64,000 nucleotides of DNA from Kineothrix sp. IPX-CK (GTDB lineage: Bacteria > Bacillota > Clostridia > Lachnospirales > Lachnospiraceae). The position numbers and the translations under genes are program-made. A model generated the notes under the pieces. The model was given only the letters and a program-made list of their open reading frames with translations. It did no database searches and was not told the DNA's origin. Where the stretch lies: NCBI RefSeq assembly GCF_039134705.1, contig NZ_CP146256.1, forward strand, positions 3,410,001 through 3,474,000, in the 5' to 3' direction. Below are positions 63,019 to 64,000 of this stretch, piece after piece (position 1 is the stretch's first letter; every line of letters starts with the position of its first letter).

Positions 63019-63684
63019 TTATTTATATTTGTATGCGTGGGTTGTTTTGTAATTTATTGCCCTTGCATTCCCTACACCTCTAGTATTACCAAATTTAATG
63101 ATGTTATAATCGTTTAAAGTTTTAATATATTGCTCCGGGACGTTTTCGTTATTAAATTTAACTATCCTTTTTATTATATCGGAATTTTTAATACAAACTT
63201 GATATTCCGAGAATGAATTAAATCTGGTCTTTCTTTTGGATCTCGTACTGATATTAAACATGGCCTCGACAGCATCATATCTCTTCCCATACCCCATGCG
63301 TGTAAAAAGAATGTTAATAACAACACCGTCTACTATTTCTTTATTCTTATACTTCTCAGAATATTCTTGTTTTTCCTGCAGTAAGTCGAGTAGATTCATG
63401 TAATTTGCATGCGCAATAGGATCATATAGCGAATAAACGCGATCTGGATTCAAGTTAATATCAGCCTTTAATATCATATAATGGTCGTAAATTAATTCTA
63501 TCTTTTTCGTATTGTTATTCTTGAATCCTTCAGTATACTTTATTACAATCCACCTAAATGCATAAAAATCGTTCCGAAAGAAATATTGCCCATCGCCCAA
63601 CCATTGGTCATCGCCCCTGCTCGGCCTCATCTTTTGTTCAATCAGTATTTTTTTCCCAAATTCTACGCTTGTCCCATGATACAC
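63019..63684 (-). CDS. ADP-ribosyltransferase-like toxin (CmdT-like)
   Basis: A 221-residue protein that starts with GTG and reads VYHGTSVEFGKKIL then DDQWLGDGQYFFRNDFYAFRWIV. YHGTS and LGDGxYFF are the first two motifs of ADP-ribosyltransferase folds (H and Y of the H-Y-E type). A Glu/Asp candidate lies in VDGVVINILF or YDAVEAMFN. With the next two genes it matches CmdTAC, in which CmdT modifies mRNA to stop translation in infected cells. An in-frame TAG 15 bases upstream fixes the GTG as start; AGGGTGA is the ribosome site. Target is inference. Confidence 0.78.
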   Translation of the reverse strand: MYHGTSVEFGKKILIEQKMRPSRGDDQWLGDGQYFFRNDFYAFRWIVIKYTEGFKNNNTKKIELIYDHYMILKADINLNPDRVYSLYDPIAHANYMNLLDLLQEKQEYSEKYKNKEIVDGVVINILFTRMGYGKRYDAVEAMFNISTRSKRKTRFNSFSEYQVCIKNSDIIKRIVKFNNENVPEQYIKTLNDYNIIKFGNTRGVGNARAINYKTTHAYKYK

Positions 63685-63768
63685 TGTGAAATCACCCTAA
63701 TACAATTCTTTTGTTTAATACAATTATATCCGATTTTTCTTGATATTCATATGCCAATAATAGATAAT

Positions 63769-63797
63769 AGTATATTATAATTTTTGAATATTTTCAA
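63769..63797 (-). promoter_or_regulatory. Proximal promoter of the TAC module
   Basis: Minus strand TTGAAA (63797-63792), 17 bases, TATACT (63774-63769), about 85 bases before the toxin-like gene. No LexA box here. Confidence 0.65.
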
Positions 63798-63951
63798 CAG
63801 TTTTTATCATATTATGTTGCTAATCTTTTAAAAATTCGTCTATTGACACTTATACTGCAAAATAATACTGATTGCTTATTATCATCATTCTTCATTCAAT
63901 AATACCGCGTATACTATTTATTAAATCTTATTTCACCCTCCTCATACTGCT

Positions 63952-63980
63952 ATTATAGAACATATGTTCCCATAATGCAA
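63952..63980 (-). promoter_or_regulatory. Distal LexA-box promoter pointing at the TAC module
   Basis: Minus strand TTGCAT (63980-63975), 17 bases, TATAAT (63957-63952), with GAACATATGTTC (63958-63969) next to the -10. The layout equals that at 59320-59348. AGGAGGG follows near 63940 without an ORF of useful length, so the transcript probably runs into the toxin-like gene about 270 bases on. Confidence 0.7.
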
Positions 63981-64000
63981 TAAACAATTTAACGAACAAA

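Noticed and set aside
63800..63900. 28-codon ORF (MKNDDNKQSV start) between the two TAC promoters
   Set aside because: No ribosome site and no support beyond an open frame.
58567..64000. A complete prophage
   Set aside because: Only a fibre-like protein, an amidase and SOS promoters are present; no capsid, portal, terminase, integrase or attachment sites are seen.
1..64000. CRISPR arrays
   Set aside because: No regularly spaced direct repeats of the right length were found by eye; the seven-copy motif at 54 kb is too short and irregular.

Overview
The window looks like a chromosomal segment of a spore-forming Firmicute, most likely a Lachnospiraceae-type clostridium. The reasons are a threonine T-box leader, a CIRCE element, a GNAT-free housekeeping core with clostridial gene order, possible mother-cell sporulation promoters, LexA/DinR-type SOS boxes, and a pair of large proteins that I recall as the clostridial families DUF5716 and DUF5717 (not checked). 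Species cannot be read from the sequence.

1-9.9 kb: a glycosyltransferase, thrS behind a T-box that also covers a small membrane protein, a SEC-C protein, a candidate small RNA, a GGDEF/HD-GYP signalling protein, a HAD phosphatase and a LysR regulator. 8.6-15.3 kb: an AMP-branch purine block (purC, purF, purB, a second purF-like gene without the catalytic cysteine, purA). 15.4-17.8 kb: a polar amino acid ABC importer. 18-25 kb: a four-gene unit made of a coiled-coil membrane protein, a TPR protein, an Hsp70-like ATPase-fold protein and a 1193-residue repeat protein; its function is unknown and it is one of the two best candidates for an undescribed system. 25.2-27.1 kb: GntR plus ABC exporter. 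27.2-39.9 kb: a SpoIID/peptidoglycan-binding protein, htpG with CIRCE, a PrsA-like lipoprotein, a FAD oxidoreductase, sbcC-sbcD-PHP, a 298-bp imperfect palindromic element and ilvE. A complete IS4-type element with an 8-bp target duplication sits just upstream of ilvE. 41.5-49.7 kb: folA, thyA, an MBL/beta-CASP hydrolase, a truncated SDR, an ABC exporter and a calcium P-type ATPase.

50-58.4 kb: three paralogous cupins and a ferritin-like protein share the motif CATATARTA about 30 bases before their start codons, which suggests a common sporulation-type sigma factor. Three copies of a repeated noncoding-looking element in this region each hold a small antisense ORF with a ribosome binding site and codon-like conservation. 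Between them lie tRNA-Gly, a GH3 hexosaminidase with a long leader carrying seven copies of a short motif, an apparently circularly permuted ROK-like protein that may start at ATC, a LUD-domain protein and glyA.

58.5-64 kb is AT-rich and accessory: a collagen-like fibre protein, an amidase, a DUF3298-like protein and several orphans. Three LexA-box promoters lie here. At the end is a three-gene module of an ADP-ribosyltransferase-like toxin, a small protein with an aromatic tail and a SecB-like chaperone. This matches the architecture of the CmdTAC toxin-antitoxin-chaperone anti-phage system and is the strongest defence-system candidate in the window.
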